Positions 12,163 to 21,094 of a stretch of DNA of 34,048 nucleotides are shown in pieces. Within the stretch, counting starts at the first letter, position 1. The number at the start of each line of letters is the position of its first letter. The stretch is from a virus. The notes below the pieces were generated by a model that made no database searches, was not told where the DNA came from, and saw only the letters and a program-made list of their open reading frames with translations. Location: the IMG/VR virus record IMGVR_UViG_3300042691_029452, positions 1 to 34,048 of that record; one strand, given 5' to 3'. The position numbers and the translations under genes are program-made.

Positions 12163-13191
12163 ATGAGAGGAATAGCACTCACATATGATGACATTACATT
12201 GATTCCACGATATAGTGAAATTGAGAGTCGTCAAAAAATTGACCTCACAACAAGGTTAACTACTAATTATAATATTAGGATTCCGTTGATTGCTTCTCCA
12301 ATGGATACTGTGTGTGATTCCGAAATGGCTATTGCTATGGCAGAATTGGGTGGCGTAGGGTGTATTCATCGATTCAATAGTATTACTGACCAGATGAATG
12401 AGGTTATGTTGGTTGCGAAAAAACTACATACTTTTTTTCTGATGCAATCCCAAGTAATTCCCGTTATGGCGGCAATCGGAGCAAATGGTGATTATCTAGA
12501 ACGGGCACAGGCCCTTGTTTCTGCTGGTGCAAACGTTATATTAATTGACGTAGCACACGGACATCACAAACTTGTTAAGGAAGCAATTAACACGTTAAAA
12601 TATCAGTTACCAACACATGTTGATATTATTGCCGGAAACGTTGCAACAGCACATGCTGCAGCGGATCTTGAGGAGTGGGGAGCCGATGCAATTCGGGTGG
12701 GAATCGGTGGAGGATCATTGTGCACTACTCGTATTAAAACAGGGTTTGGTGTTCCTAATGTTACGTCACTAGACCGTTGTGCCAACGAAGTTACGGTTCC
12801 AATTATCGCGTGTGGTGGTATTCGGAATAGTGGAGACATTGCCAAGGCATTGGCACTTGGAGCAAGTTCGGTGATTCTGGGTTCACTTCTGGCGGGAACA
12901 AAAGAAGCTCCTGGAGCAATCATTGAGAAGTCAACTGGGTTATATAAGAGATATCGTGGGGCTGCTTCATTGGAGACGAAGACGGTTCACGGTCAAGCTA
13001 CTCGAAATGTAGAGGGTGAGTCTACTATCGTTCCGTTCAAGGGTAGCGTAAAATTCGTTGTGGAGGGGTTGTTGGATGGTTTACGATCTGCATTATCCTA
13101 TGCGGGAGCAAACAATCTAACGGAGTTCAATCCAGACTATATACAAGTCACAAATGCCGGAATGAACGAGGCCCGTCCCCACCTTCTGTGA
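12163..13191 (+). CDS. guaB: IMP dehydrogenase lacking the CBS (Bateman) domains
   Basis: 342 residues against about 490 for the usual bacterial enzyme. The N-terminal block LTYDDITLIPRYSEI and the ASPMDTVCDSEMAIAMA segment match IMPDH. The catalytic loop GIGGGSLCTTR places the nucleophile at Cys187, and GSLLAGTKEAPG plus KRYRGAASLETK form the phosphate-binding and flap-side regions. Where other enzymes carry two CBS domains (after the HRFNSI block) there is only a short linker, KKLHTFFLMQSQVIPV. The enzyme oxidises IMP to XMP with NAD+, the committed step to GMP. GMP reductase shares the fold, but the loop wording fits IMPDH better. It follows the glycosyltransferase directly. Confidence 0.88.
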   Translation: MRGIALTYDDITLIPRYSEIESRQKIDLTTRLTTNYNIRIPLIASPMDTVCDSEMAIAMAELGGVGCIHRFNSITDQMNEVMLVAKKLHTFFLMQSQVIPVMAAIGANGDYLERAQALVSAGANVILIDVAHGHHKLVKEAINTLKYQLPTHVDIIAGNVATAHAAADLEEWGADAIRVGIGGGSLCTTRIKTGFGVPNVTSLDRCANEVTVPIIACGGIRNSGDIAKALALGASSVILGSLLAGTKEAPGAIIEKSTGLYKRYRGAASLETKTVHGQATRNVEGESTIVPFKGSVKFVVEGLLDGLRSALSYAGANNLTEFNPDYIQVTNAGMNEARPHLL

Positions 13192-13198
13192 GGAATTT

Positions 13199-13723
13199 AT
13201 GAAAAAACTTATTGTAGCACTTGTAATTTTAATCAGTTCTGTGTATCTTGTAGATAAGCTTCCAAATGTTACTGTTACACCTATTCCGAAGTCTAAACCT
13301 ACACCGGTTGAAATGTTTATGGATCGCATTGCGTCAATTGAGACTCCCGGCGGAACCCATAGAACAGTCAACCAGTTCGGGATGATGGGACGATATCAGT
13401 TTAGTCCATCTACTGTTCGGGTTTTAGGATTTCGGGTAACGCAACAACAGTTTCTGAATAACCGACAGATTCAAGATACTGTGATGTTGCGATATATGAA
13501 GGTTAACCATCGCGAATTGTCGTGGTATATCAGCCGATATAGCGGAAAAGTGGTCAATGGAGTCAAAATTACTCGTGCTGGTATTCTCGCAGGAGCACAT
13601 TTTGCGGGAAGTGAGGGAGTAAAAGCATTCTTCCGCAACGGAAGTAATAGAACAGATGCAAATGGAACGTCAGTAGCAAAGTATATGTCAAGATTTAGTA
13701 ATTTCCACCTTCCAGAAATCTAA
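13199..13723 (+). CDS. Membrane-anchored lysozyme/transglycosylase-like protein
   Basis: 174 residues. Residues 4-18 form a signal anchor, followed by a Pro/Lys linker and a lysozyme-like domain. E48 in DRIASIETPGG is a candidate catalytic acid, followed by FGMMGRYQFSPSTVRVLG, typical of the goose-type lysozyme/transglycosylase fold, and by GAHFAGSEGVKAFF near the end. The exported anchor suggests it cuts peptidoglycan at the inner membrane, either for lysis (SAR-endolysin-like) or for tail-related wall passage. The stop overlaps the next start (TAATG). Confidence 0.75.
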   Translation: MKKLIVALVILISSVYLVDKLPNVTVTPIPKSKPTPVEMFMDRIASIETPGGTHRTVNQFGMMGRYQFSPSTVRVLGFRVTQQQFLNNRQIQDTVMLRYMKVNHRELSWYISRYSGKVVNGVKITRAGILAGAHFAGSEGVKAFFRNGSNRTDANGTSVAKYMSRFSNFHLPEI

Positions 13724-13995
13724 TGAATGTATTGATTATTGTGCTAAGTATAGCAGTTGTTGTATTAGGTTACACAACATGGAATTTATTGAAAAAAATT
13801 GAATTTTATGAGCAAAGTGTTGAAGAATTTTACTCTTCGTTGAGTATAGTTCTTCACACTATGCGCTCATTAGATGAGAAAAAAATGTTTGAAACAGACG
13901 ACGAAGTGGGTGAAGTGTTTTCACAGTTAGTGGAGATGCTCAACACACTTCGTCCATTACTTTATGGGATACAACTTAATGAAGAAGAAAACTGA
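13723..13995 (+). CDS. Small membrane protein with helical cytoplasmic part (90 aa)
   Basis: The N-terminal helix (residues 2-20, NVLIIVLSIAVVVLGYT) is followed by an amphipathic region with ETDDEVGEVFSQLVEMLNTL. The phrase DEVGEVFSQLVE recalls a small conserved protein encoded beside late sigma or recombination genes of T4-like phages; its function is not known. The start overlaps the lysozyme stop, and the 3' end overlaps the sigma gene. Confidence 0.65.
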   Translation: MNVLIIVLSIAVVVLGYTTWNLLKKIEFYEQSVEEFYSSLSIVLHTMRSLDEKKMFETDDEVGEVFSQLVEMLNTLRPLLYGIQLNEEEN

Positions 13996-14743
13996 TTTAG
14001 AAATTCGTAGGGCCAAGCTGGGTAAAATGTATTTTACCGATGATACAGAACGCGCAATTGTAGAGTTTAACAAGTCTACTGACTTAGACGAGCGAGAAAT
14101 TATATTCCGAGAAAGAATACACCCCGCCATTGATAAGTTAGCAGAAAATATCATCAACCGATTCAAGTTTCCTTACATTGACGGAAGTTTTGACGATGTA
14201 AAGAATCAAGTGGTAGCATTTTTGGTGTTAAACTTGCACAAATATACGGAAAACAAGGGCAAGGCATTTTCCTATTTCTCAGTAGTCGCTAAAAATTACT
14301 TAGTATTGAACAATAATAATTCGTATCGTGACGAACTGCGTTCCACGTATATTGTAGACTCTTCTTCTGAAGAGTCATTTTTGTTGGATGAAGTGCTGAC
14401 AACAAAGCCAGAGATAGAATCAAGTCAACGCGATACCAGCGACTTTATGGAACTGCTGATTCAATATTGGGATTTTAATTTAGAACGTATTTTTAAGAAA
14501 AGACGTGATCGGGACATTGCAAACGCTGTAGTTGAATTGATGAAAAGAGCAAACACAATTGAAAATTTCAATAAAAAAGCTTTATATGTCTTGATACGTG
14601 AAATGACCAACAATAAGACAGTACATATAACGAAAGTTATTAATAAAATGAAACTTCATGTGCTTGAGCAAATGAAAGAATATCGTAGAACCGGTTATAT
14701 CAGTGATCCGTCTATGATTTTCACATATAATCAAGAAAAATAG
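13964..14743 (+). CDS. Late-transcription sigma factor, gp55-like
   Basis: 259 residues from ATG at 13964, or 254 from ATG at 13979 (MKKKTDLEIRRA); neither start has a clear ribosome site. A helical domain with NRFKFPYIDG, then KYTENKGKAFSYFSVVAKNY and LNNNNSYRDELR, corresponds to sigma region 2 as seen in gp55-type factors of aquatic T4-like phages. The C-terminal part has further helices with Lys/Arg. gp55 replaces the host sigma to direct polymerase to late promoters with a TATAAATA-like element. The gene immediately precedes the structural block and a TATAAATT sequence, which fits. Confidence 0.7.
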   Translation: MGYNLMKKKTDLEIRRAKLGKMYFTDDTERAIVEFNKSTDLDEREIIFRERIHPAIDKLAENIINRFKFPYIDGSFDDVKNQVVAFLVLNLHKYTENKGKAFSYFSVVAKNYLVLNNNNSYRDELRSTYIVDSSSEESFLLDEVLTTKPEIESSQRDTSDFMELLIQYWDFNLERIFKKRRDRDIANAVVELMKRANTIENFNKKALYVLIREMTNNKTVHITKVINKMKLHVLEQMKEYRRTGYISDPSMIFTYNQEK

Positions 14744-14748
14744 CTATT

Positions 14749-14756
14749 TATAAATT
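14749..14756 (+). promoter_or_regulatory. Candidate T4-type late promoter (TATAAATT)
   Basis: The 8-mer differs at one base from the T4 late consensus TATAAATA. It sits just after the sigma-like gene and about 25 bases before the first gene of the late block at 14781, and no -35 box precedes it, as expected of gp55-dependent promoters. It is followed by TAGAC, also seen behind the candidate at 29379-29394. Confidence 0.55.
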
Positions 14757-14780
14757 AGACTTTTGAAGTAGGTGTTTTTT

Positions 14781-15167
14781 ATGAGCATGGAAACTGTAAT
14801 ATTTGATGGAAAAACGTTGGCCGATATGTTTTCCGACGTATATAAAAATACAAATTCAAAAAGGGAACAGATTAACCAATTTGTTACCAATTTTGTAAAA
14901 TTGATTAAAACTCCAGAAGATGCAGCGGTATTGGGACCAGTTATAAAAGATTTTTTGGAGGTAAATGTTAAAAATGACGAACATATAGTTCGATTGGTGC
15001 AGATAGCACAGAGACTAGTTTCAATTAATACGAAAACTAGCTCTGGAGGCGACATTCTTTCAGAAGAAGAAAAGGCACAGTTGTTAAAAAATATAAAAAC
15101 CGATTTTGAAATGGTTATTTCTGAACAAGATGACTTAGAAGAATCTATTCAACGACTGAAGAAATAA
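14781..15167 (+). CDS. Hypothetical helical protein at head of the late block (128 aa)
   Basis: Start MSMETVIFDG at 14781 (a GTG-type start three codons up is less likely). The product is all-helical, with EDAAVLGPVIKDFLEV and an acidic C-terminus including DILSEEEKAQLL and EEQDDLEESIQRLKK-like segments. There is no membrane helix and no enzyme motif. It may be a tail or baseplate assembly protein, from position alone: it ends one base before the gp5-like start. Confidence 0.6.
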   Translation: MSMETVIFDGKTLADMFSDVYKNTNSKREQINQFVTNFVKLIKTPEDAAVLGPVIKDFLEVNVKNDEHIVRLVQIAQRLVSINTKTSSGGDILSEEEKAQLLKNIKTDFEMVISEQDDLEESIQRLKK

Positions 15168-15168
15168 T

Positions 15169-16680
15169 ATGGCATCGGGAAACAGATATGTTTATAGAGG
15201 TAGACCTGATGGTTTATTGACAACCTCTGCTGGATCGGACTCTGCTAGGTCCGTTACAGATTCATATTACGAAGCACTTGTTGTGGATGTGGTTTTAGAT
15301 CAGTTTCATCCACAATATGCAGTCGATGGATATAATGTGGGGGCAATTAAGGTAAGAATTTTTTCTGTCCACGACAGCAGAGATGATGACATATTAGATT
15401 GGGCAGATCCACTTGATTCTACTATACAAGAAATGCCATTGATTGGAGAATTGGTGATTCTTAAAAAAATTTTGGGAAATTTCTTTTACATGAGAAAAGT
15501 AAACATAGCACATAGGTTACAAGAAAATGCTATGTTAAATCTCAATAAAATTATAAATCAGCGTCCAGCAAAATTAAATTCAAAAATTGCATCAAGTAAT
15601 AATGAGATAAACCCAGAACCACATCAACTTGGTAGATATTTTAAACCAGACAGTCGCGTCAGACCACTTAAGCATTTTGAAGGTGACGTTTTAATCCAAG
15701 GACGTATGGGACATTCCATACGATTTGGATCAAGTCAAATAGACCCAAGTAGCAAAGGGATGGCCCCTAATATATTATTACGCACAGGCCAGGCGAGAGA
15801 CGTTGAATTTAATGCATGCACCAGTGACAAAATATTTGGACTTATTTTAGAAGATATCAATAATGACGTTTCTTCAATCTGGATGACTTCAGATCAAGTG
15901 ATTCCATATGAACCAACAATTGTTGACGCTGGATCGTTTCATAGATCATTAAAAAATGCACCGAATCTATATAACGGAGGGTCTATAATTATCAATTCTG
16001 ACCGTGTAGTATTAGGATCCAAGAAAACTCATATATTGATGTATTCACAAGAAGAAATTTACTTAAATAGTTTTAAAAATACATCAATTGATACGGATAA
16101 CAATATTATACTTACCGCCAATGTAGATATACGAAACATGTCTGGAAGAAATATTGATAATATTGCTGATCGGGATTATACGCTTAGTGTTGGAAATGAT
16201 ATTACCATAATAGCTACTAAAAATTTTTCACTGGTAGCCGATAAGATTTTCTTAGGAAGTATAGGAGATGATTCTGAACCAATGGTTGGAGGAATTAGTT
16301 TGTCTAAATGGCTTGCCCGTTTGATTTTAACATTAATGGGAACTCCAACTTCTATTTTGCCGTGGACAACACAGCAGACAACCGTAGTGCCCCCACCAGT
16401 TCCTGGAACTGCAACTGCTGCACACACACTTTTTCCAGGGATTCTCGGTCCAGAAGTACTGACTGGACTTATTAAGTTATATACGGAATTAGTAATACCA
16501 AATTCTGGACAAAGTATACCCAGTGCATTTGCAGGTGCCCCTTTCAATAGTGGAGATAATTTTGTGAACATGGGAAATGAACTTCCAAGTATACAAAAAA
16601 ATAATTTTAAATCTGGAAAAACTGCAACTGTTAAAAACAACAGTTGGGCTTTACCTGATCCTTCTTACAGAGCTGTGTAA
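15169..16680 (+). CDS. Baseplate hub/spike protein, gp5-like
   Basis: 503 residues (T4 gp5 is 575). Residues about 35-115 form an OB-fold-like domain (VGAIKVRIFSVHDSRDDDIL, then LIGELVILKKILGNFFYMRKV), as at the start of gp5-type hub proteins. The middle has HFEGDVLIQGRMGHSIRFG, a block shared by hub proteins of aquatic T4-like phages, and a repetitive region (INSDRVVLGSKKTHILMYS, DIRNMSGRNIDNIADRDYTL) that could build a beta-helix spike. There is no lysozyme insert; cell-wall digestion may be left to another protein. The late genes that follow run in the same direction with little spacing. Confidence 0.75.
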   Translation: MASGNRYVYRGRPDGLLTTSAGSDSARSVTDSYYEALVVDVVLDQFHPQYAVDGYNVGAIKVRIFSVHDSRDDDILDWADPLDSTIQEMPLIGELVILKKILGNFFYMRKVNIAHRLQENAMLNLNKIINQRPAKLNSKIASSNNEINPEPHQLGRYFKPDSRVRPLKHFEGDVLIQGRMGHSIRFGSSQIDPSSKGMAPNILLRTGQARDVEFNACTSDKIFGLILEDINNDVSSIWMTSDQVIPYEPTIVDAGSFHRSLKNAPNLYNGGSIIINSDRVVLGSKKTHILMYSQEEIYLNSFKNTSIDTDNNIILTANVDIRNMSGRNIDNIADRDYTLSVGNDITIIATKNFSLVADKIFLGSIGDDSEPMVGGISLSKWLARLILTLMGTPTSILPWTTQQTTVVPPPVPGTATAAHTLFPGILGPEVLTGLIKLYTELVIPNSGQSIPSAFAGAPFNSGDNFVNMGNELPSIQKNNFKSGKTATVKNNSWALPDPSYRAV

Positions 16681-16681
16681 T

Positions 16682-17299
16682 ATGGTAAACGCAATTGACG
16701 CTGCCATACAATCTACAAAAGCAAACGCCTCTGGGATAGCCTCGTCGGCAGCTTCTTCGGCAGCGGCAGCAGCCTCGGCTGCTGCGGCAGATGCTATAGC
16801 ATCAAAACTTCCATCGGGAGCAGCAGATAAATTAAAAAAATTACCTCTTACGAAAGATCCTGAGTTGTTAAAGCACCAATTGAAAGCGGAAGGACAAAAG
16901 GTAGTAGGCGAAGCACAAGAAATGCTTCAACAAGAAGTGGATAGGAAAACGGAAGGGCTTAAGGATAAAGTTGCATTGCTTGCATCTTTATCGTTGGGAG
17001 CAGTTTCTTTGTATGTAAAACTTGACATTATAGATCCGAAGGTAATTGCCACTAAAGCGTTTTTGAAAGCACAACAAGAATTTAGAGAAATAAAACAAAA
17101 AGCAAGTAGACAAAATTTAAAAAAAGCAAAAGAAAGTTTTACTTTTCCGATGAAACCACCAACGTCTCTGTCAGGAATTCCAAAAATTCCAGAAGTTCCT
17201 AAGCTACCAACGCTCCCGAAACTTCCTTCTATTCCAAATATTTCAAATTTACCATCTGCTCCAAATATTTCCGATATTATCAACCGCAATAACCCTTGA
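16682..17299 (+). CDS. Ala-rich, Pro-repeat structural protein (205 aa)
   Basis: Begins MVNAIDAAIQSTKA, with an Ala/Ser-rich segment (residues about 15-40) containing a run of alternating Ala and Ser, then Lys/Glu-rich helices, and ends with short Pro-spaced repeats of the type P-K-L-P-x-L-P. The ATG at 16682 follows the upstream stop directly and is used; the longer open frame overlaps gp5-like coding. Low-complexity composition and position between hub and wedge genes suggest a small tail or baseplate component. No family is recognised. Confidence 0.6.
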   Translation: MVNAIDAAIQSTKANASGIASSAASSAAAAASAAAADAIASKLPSGAADKLKKLPLTKDPELLKHQLKAEGQKVVGEAQEMLQQEVDRKTEGLKDKVALLASLSLGAVSLYVKLDIIDPKVIATKAFLKAQQEFREIKQKASRQNLKKAKESFTFPMKPPTSLSGIPKIPEVPKLPTLPKLPSIPNISNLPSAPNISDIINRNNP

Positions 17300-17314
17300 T
17301 CACAGGATATTCTT

Positions 17315-17656
17315 ATGGACAAACAACTACTGAAGGCTTACATAAAAACTATAGTGGAAGATGAAGTCAAGAGAATTCTTCCAGAAGTATTGGCAGAAGC
17401 AGTTTCTGAAATAAAACAATTATCTGAGAATAAGCGCCCTGCCACCCAAACCCAGCCTCCTAAAAAATCAACACTTGACAGAGGTAGATTGGCCGAACTT
17501 ATGGGTATGACATATGATGGTGAGACAATCAGAGCCAATACAGGTGGAATGGCGGTTCCCCTTCCAGAAAATGCCCCTCGTGACGCAGATCCGGAAGTAG
17601 TCAAGGCTATTACAAAGGACTATTCACAATTAATGAAGGCGATGAAGATCGTTTGA
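17315..17656 (+). CDS. Conserved-type baseplate-region protein (113 aa)
   Basis: AGGA lies 7 bases before ATG. The N-terminus is an amphipathic helix (LLKAYIKTIVEDEVKRILPE), followed by a Pro/Gln linker and a C-terminal block LDRGRLAELMGMTYDGETI and RDADPEVVKAITKDYS. Proteins with this C-terminal wording are found next to gp25 in related phages, unassigned. It is likely structural or an assembly factor. Confidence 0.65.
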   Translation: MDKQLLKAYIKTIVEDEVKRILPEVLAEAVSEIKQLSENKRPATQTQPPKKSTLDRGRLAELMGMTYDGETIRANTGGMAVPLPENAPRDADPEVVKAITKDYSQLMKAMKIV

Positions 17657-17664
17657 GATAGTAT

Positions 17665-18045
17665 ATGGCACAAGCTATAGGAGTTACATTACCCATTCGT
17701 ATGGGAAATACAGGATATTTTGAACAATCGTTTGATACCCTCACCCAAGTTAAGTCAAACTTTATAAATTTGATACTTACTAGAAAGGGGGAACGTGTTC
17801 ATCAACCTGATTTTGGATGCGGAATACACGAATATCTCTTTGAACAACTAACTCCCGAAAACATTGAAGGGGCACGGTTATCGGTGGTAGACGCAGTAGA
17901 AAAATGGATGCCATTTCTAGAGCTTGTTCAGTTTGAATTGGAAACGGGTCCAACCGAATTAGATAATAATACACTTCGTTTATATGTTGGATATAGACTC
18001 AGAAAAAACCCAAACATCAGAGATACGGTCATTCTGACGTTTTAG
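17665..18045 (+). CDS. 25: Baseplate wedge protein gp25
   Basis: 126 residues (T4 gp25 is 132). The diagnostic block NFINLILTRKGERVHQPDFG followed by CGIHEYLFEQLTPEN matches the gp25/GPW domain, whose EPR-type loop follows; the C-terminal strand LYVGYRLRKNPNIRDTVIL completes the fold. gp25 links gp6 to the sheath in the baseplate wedge and is common to all contractile tails. gp6 follows 10 bases later, the usual order. Confidence 0.9.
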   Translation: MAQAIGVTLPIRMGNTGYFEQSFDTLTQVKSNFINLILTRKGERVHQPDFGCGIHEYLFEQLTPENIEGARLSVVDAVEKWMPFLELVQFELETGPTELDNNTLRLYVGYRLRKNPNIRDTVILTF

Positions 18046-18055
18046 GAGATAATCA

Positions 18056-20041
18056 ATGGCGGTGAATCAATCAATTACAAAAAAATTTACACCTAATTTT
18101 AAAGATGTAAATTACCTATCAAAAAATTTCCCCGAATTCCGTCAAAATTTGATTGAATTTGCCAAAGCGTATTATCCAAATACTTATACTGATTTTAATG
18201 AAGCATCTCCAGGTATGATGTTCATGGAAATGGCAGCATATGTTGGTGATGTATTATCATTTTATATTGATAATCAATATAAAGAAAATTTATTATTATT
18301 TGCAAAAGAGAGACAGAATGTCATCGCGATATCACAGGCTCTTGGATATAAGCCTAAACTTACGGCTACTTCTACTGTAGAAGCAAGTATACATCAAATG
18401 GTTCCGGCGTTAGGAGCAATAAACAATTACGAACCGGACAAAAGATTTTTTTTAAGAATTCTAGCAAATTCTAAATTTTCTACAAATACTCCACCGATTC
18501 AATCGTTTAGATCAATTCAAGATGTAGATTTTTCCGACGCATCTGATAGATCAATTAGAGTATTATCTAGAGATGCTAACAATGCACCAACAATGTATGT
18601 TGTTTCTAAAAAAATAAAATTAGTATCTGCTGACGTAAAAACTATATCATATACGTTCGGCTCTCCGCAAAAATTTACGAAAGTTGAAATTCCAGATACA
18701 AATATAGTTTCAATTATTAGTATTGTTGATTCTGAAAATAATAACTGGTATGAAGTAGATTATCTCGGTCAAGATTTGATATTAGAAGAACGAAATATTG
18801 GAACTAGAACCGCCGATGGATTCCTTGCAGAAGACACAATGGAATTGAATTCGCTGCCACCTGCAAAGCTTGCCGTCTTGCGGAAAAAACCACGTCGATT
18901 TACTACTCGTATCAACTCTGCTTTAAAAATGGAATTGTGGTTTGGTTCTGGGACAAATAATCTTGATGATGAATTAGTTACGTTAAATTCCGGACAGATC
19001 GCGAACTCAAAATATAATCAAGGTGTTGCAAATACTAGTTTAGATCCTTCTGACTTTATAGAAAGTGATACATTTGGCTTGGCCCCATCAAATACAACAT
19101 TAACAGTGACTTATCTGGTTGGTGGCGGGGTTGATTCAAATGTTCCATCTAATACAATCACTCAAGTTGATGTTCCACTAATTTCTAATTTAGGATCGGA
19201 CTACTCTCCAGCGGAACAAAATTTATTTGCACAAGTAGTGGCAAGCTTGGCAATTCTTAATGAAGAGCCTGCGCGTGGTGGCGGTGATGTTGAAAGCGTA
19301 GAAGAGATTCGTCAAAATGCTCTAGCATTTTTCAACGCACAAAACCGCGTGGTTACAGATAAAGACTATGTGGTTCGTTCATTGGCAATGCCATCAAAGT
19401 TTGGGCAAATATCCAAAGTGTTTGTTGTTCGCGATGAACAAATTAGTCAGATTGAATCACAAGATTCTGGATCGTTGGTAGTGAATAATGATACTGATCC
19501 GTTTAATAATAGATCATATGTATATAATCCGGTTGCTCCCAACTCTATTAATTTGTATGTGTTAGGATATAACGCAGAAAGACGCCTCGCACCATTGAAT
19601 ACGTTAGTTAAGAAAAATTTAGCAAAATATTTGGAACAATATCGTATGCTGACTGATGATGTTAACATCATAGACGCATTTGTTGTCAACATTGCAGTAG
19701 AATTTCATATTGTTGTATATAGAAATTATAATATGAATGATGTGGTAGCTAGATGCATTGACTCAATCAAAGAATTCTTTGATATAGATAAGTGGCAAAT
19801 TAATCAACCTATAATAATGAATGATTTGCGACTGACTATTGGATCGGTGGAGGGAGTGCAAACTGTTAGTGATGTTGTTATCACCAACAAGTATAAGTTT
19901 CAAGACGGTCGTGATTATTTTGAATTCCGGTATCCGATGGATGAGGCAATAGATGACGATATCATTTATCCATCGCTTGACCCGTGCATTTTTGAAATAC
20001 GATATCCAGAAACGGATATTGTTGGATACGCTAGACAATAA
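18056..20041 (+). CDS. 6: Baseplate wedge protein gp6
   Basis: 661 residues, essentially the length of T4 gp6 (660). The N-terminal region DFNEASPGMMFMEMAAYVGD followed by SFYIDNQYKEN is a hallmark of gp6/gpJ-like wedge proteins. A central block with ESVEEIRQNALAFFNAQNRVVTDKDY and a following strand-rich region match the gpJ core. gp6 dimers form the ring around the hub. AGGAG precedes ATG, and the gene sits directly after gp25. Confidence 0.9.
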   Translation: MAVNQSITKKFTPNFKDVNYLSKNFPEFRQNLIEFAKAYYPNTYTDFNEASPGMMFMEMAAYVGDVLSFYIDNQYKENLLLFAKERQNVIAISQALGYKPKLTATSTVEASIHQMVPALGAINNYEPDKRFFLRILANSKFSTNTPPIQSFRSIQDVDFSDASDRSIRVLSRDANNAPTMYVVSKKIKLVSADVKTISYTFGSPQKFTKVEIPDTNIVSIISIVDSENNNWYEVDYLGQDLILEERNIGTRTADGFLAEDTMELNSLPPAKLAVLRKKPRRFTTRINSALKMELWFGSGTNNLDDELVTLNSGQIANSKYNQGVANTSLDPSDFIESDTFGLAPSNTTLTVTYLVGGGVDSNVPSNTITQVDVPLISNLGSDYSPAEQNLFAQVVASLAILNEEPARGGGDVESVEEIRQNALAFFNAQNRVVTDKDYVVRSLAMPSKFGQISKVFVVRDEQISQIESQDSGSLVVNNDTDPFNNRSYVYNPVAPNSINLYVLGYNAERRLAPLNTLVKKNLAKYLEQYRMLTDDVNIIDAFVVNIAVEFHIVVYRNYNMNDVVARCIDSIKEFFDIDKWQINQPIIMNDLRLTIGSVEGVQTVSDVVITNKYKFQDGRDYFEFRYPMDEAIDDDIIYPSLDPCIFEIRYPETDIVGYARQ

Positions 20042-20053
20042 TTGAGATAATAT

Positions 20054-21094
20054 ATGAGAACATTTTTATCTTCTACTCAAGATACAACGATATATCAGCG
20101 TTATCCAACAATTAATACTGGTTTGGATGAAATTCTTGAAGTTGGTAAATTAGTAAAGCCATTGGATGGAGACAACATGTATGCGTCTGCATCCGCTAGA
20201 ATATTGATTACTTTTGATATACCATCACAGCAGCAATACCCAACTAGTTCCAAATATTATTTGAATTTGCGAATCGCAAATGCAAAAAATGTCAAGCGGT
20301 ATCAAAAATTAGAAGTATATCCCGTATCTCGTAGCTGGATAGAAGGTAGTGGGTATTTTTATCAAGATGTGGAAAACGCAGAAGATGGTGCCACGTGGCA
20401 AGACGCAAACGAATCAGAATACTGGACAGTTTCCGGAAGTGATTATGTAACAACCGTGAGTGGTTCATATACGTTATCAAGTGTTCCCGTTGAAGATATT
20501 AAAATTGATGTAACCAATATCATTTCAAATGTGGTATCAGGTTCGAATGATTTTGTTTGGAACGGATTGTTAGTTAAATTTCCGGACACCGATGAAACAA
20601 GCTCACTTAATAAAGGAAATATCAAGGTATTTTCTGGAAATACACATACTGTATTTGCACCGAAGTTAGAAGTGGTGTGGAATGATCAAGAATTTTCTAC
20701 GGGTAGTTTGAAACCATTGCGTAGCAGTAATATATCAGTTCTGCCAAAAAATTTAAAAGAAGGATATACTTTCGGAGAAGTTGACAAAGTATATCTTGTA
20801 GTAAGAGATAAGTATCCAGACAAGCGATATGACGCAGCGCAACGATATCGATCAATGTATTACTTGCCAACATCTTCATATTTTAGAATAACTGATCAAA
20901 CATCTGGTGTTGTGTTATATGATTTTGATCAATATTCTGGAATTAGTTGTGATCCAACGGGTTCATATTTTATACTAGATACATCTGCATTTGAAATAAA
21001 TCGGTATTATACGATTGACATAAAAATTAAATCGGGAAGTCTTACATTCTTCCCAGAGTTTAATTACTCATTTAAGGTAGATACAGATGAGTAA
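20054..21094 (+). CDS. Tail/baseplate structural protein, DNRLRE-like fold (346 aa)
   Basis: The N-terminal half is strand-rich with STQDTTIYQRYPTINTG, a pattern seen in DNRLRE-type beta domains (regularly spaced Asp/Thr near the start, then SARILITFDI). Later YLNLRIANAKNVK and a SRSWIEGSG segment continue the jelly-roll-like part. The C-terminal half is probably a second beta domain. Its position right after gp6 suggests a wedge or fibre connector replacing T4 gp8/gp9/gp10-type proteins. The function is inferred from position and fold type. Confidence 0.65.
   Translation: MRTFLSSTQDTTIYQRYPTINTGLDEILEVGKLVKPLDGDNMYASASARILITFDIPSQQQYPTSSKYYLNLRIANAKNVKRYQKLEVYPVSRSWIEGSGYFYQDVENAEDGATWQDANESEYWTVSGSDYVTTVSGSYTLSSVPVEDIKIDVTNIISNVVSGSNDFVWNGLLVKFPDTDETSSLNKGNIKVFSGNTHTVFAPKLEVVWNDQEFSTGSLKPLRSSNISVLPKNLKEGYTFGEVDKVYLVVRDKYPDKRYDAAQRYRSMYYLPTSSYFRITDQTSGVVLYDFDQYSGISCDPTGSYFILDTSAFEINRYYTIDIKIKSGSLTFFPEFNYSFKVDTDE

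Noticed and set aside
16176-16640. Minus-strand frame of 154 codons inside the gp5-like gene
   Set aside because: Shadow frame opposite a conserved structural gene.
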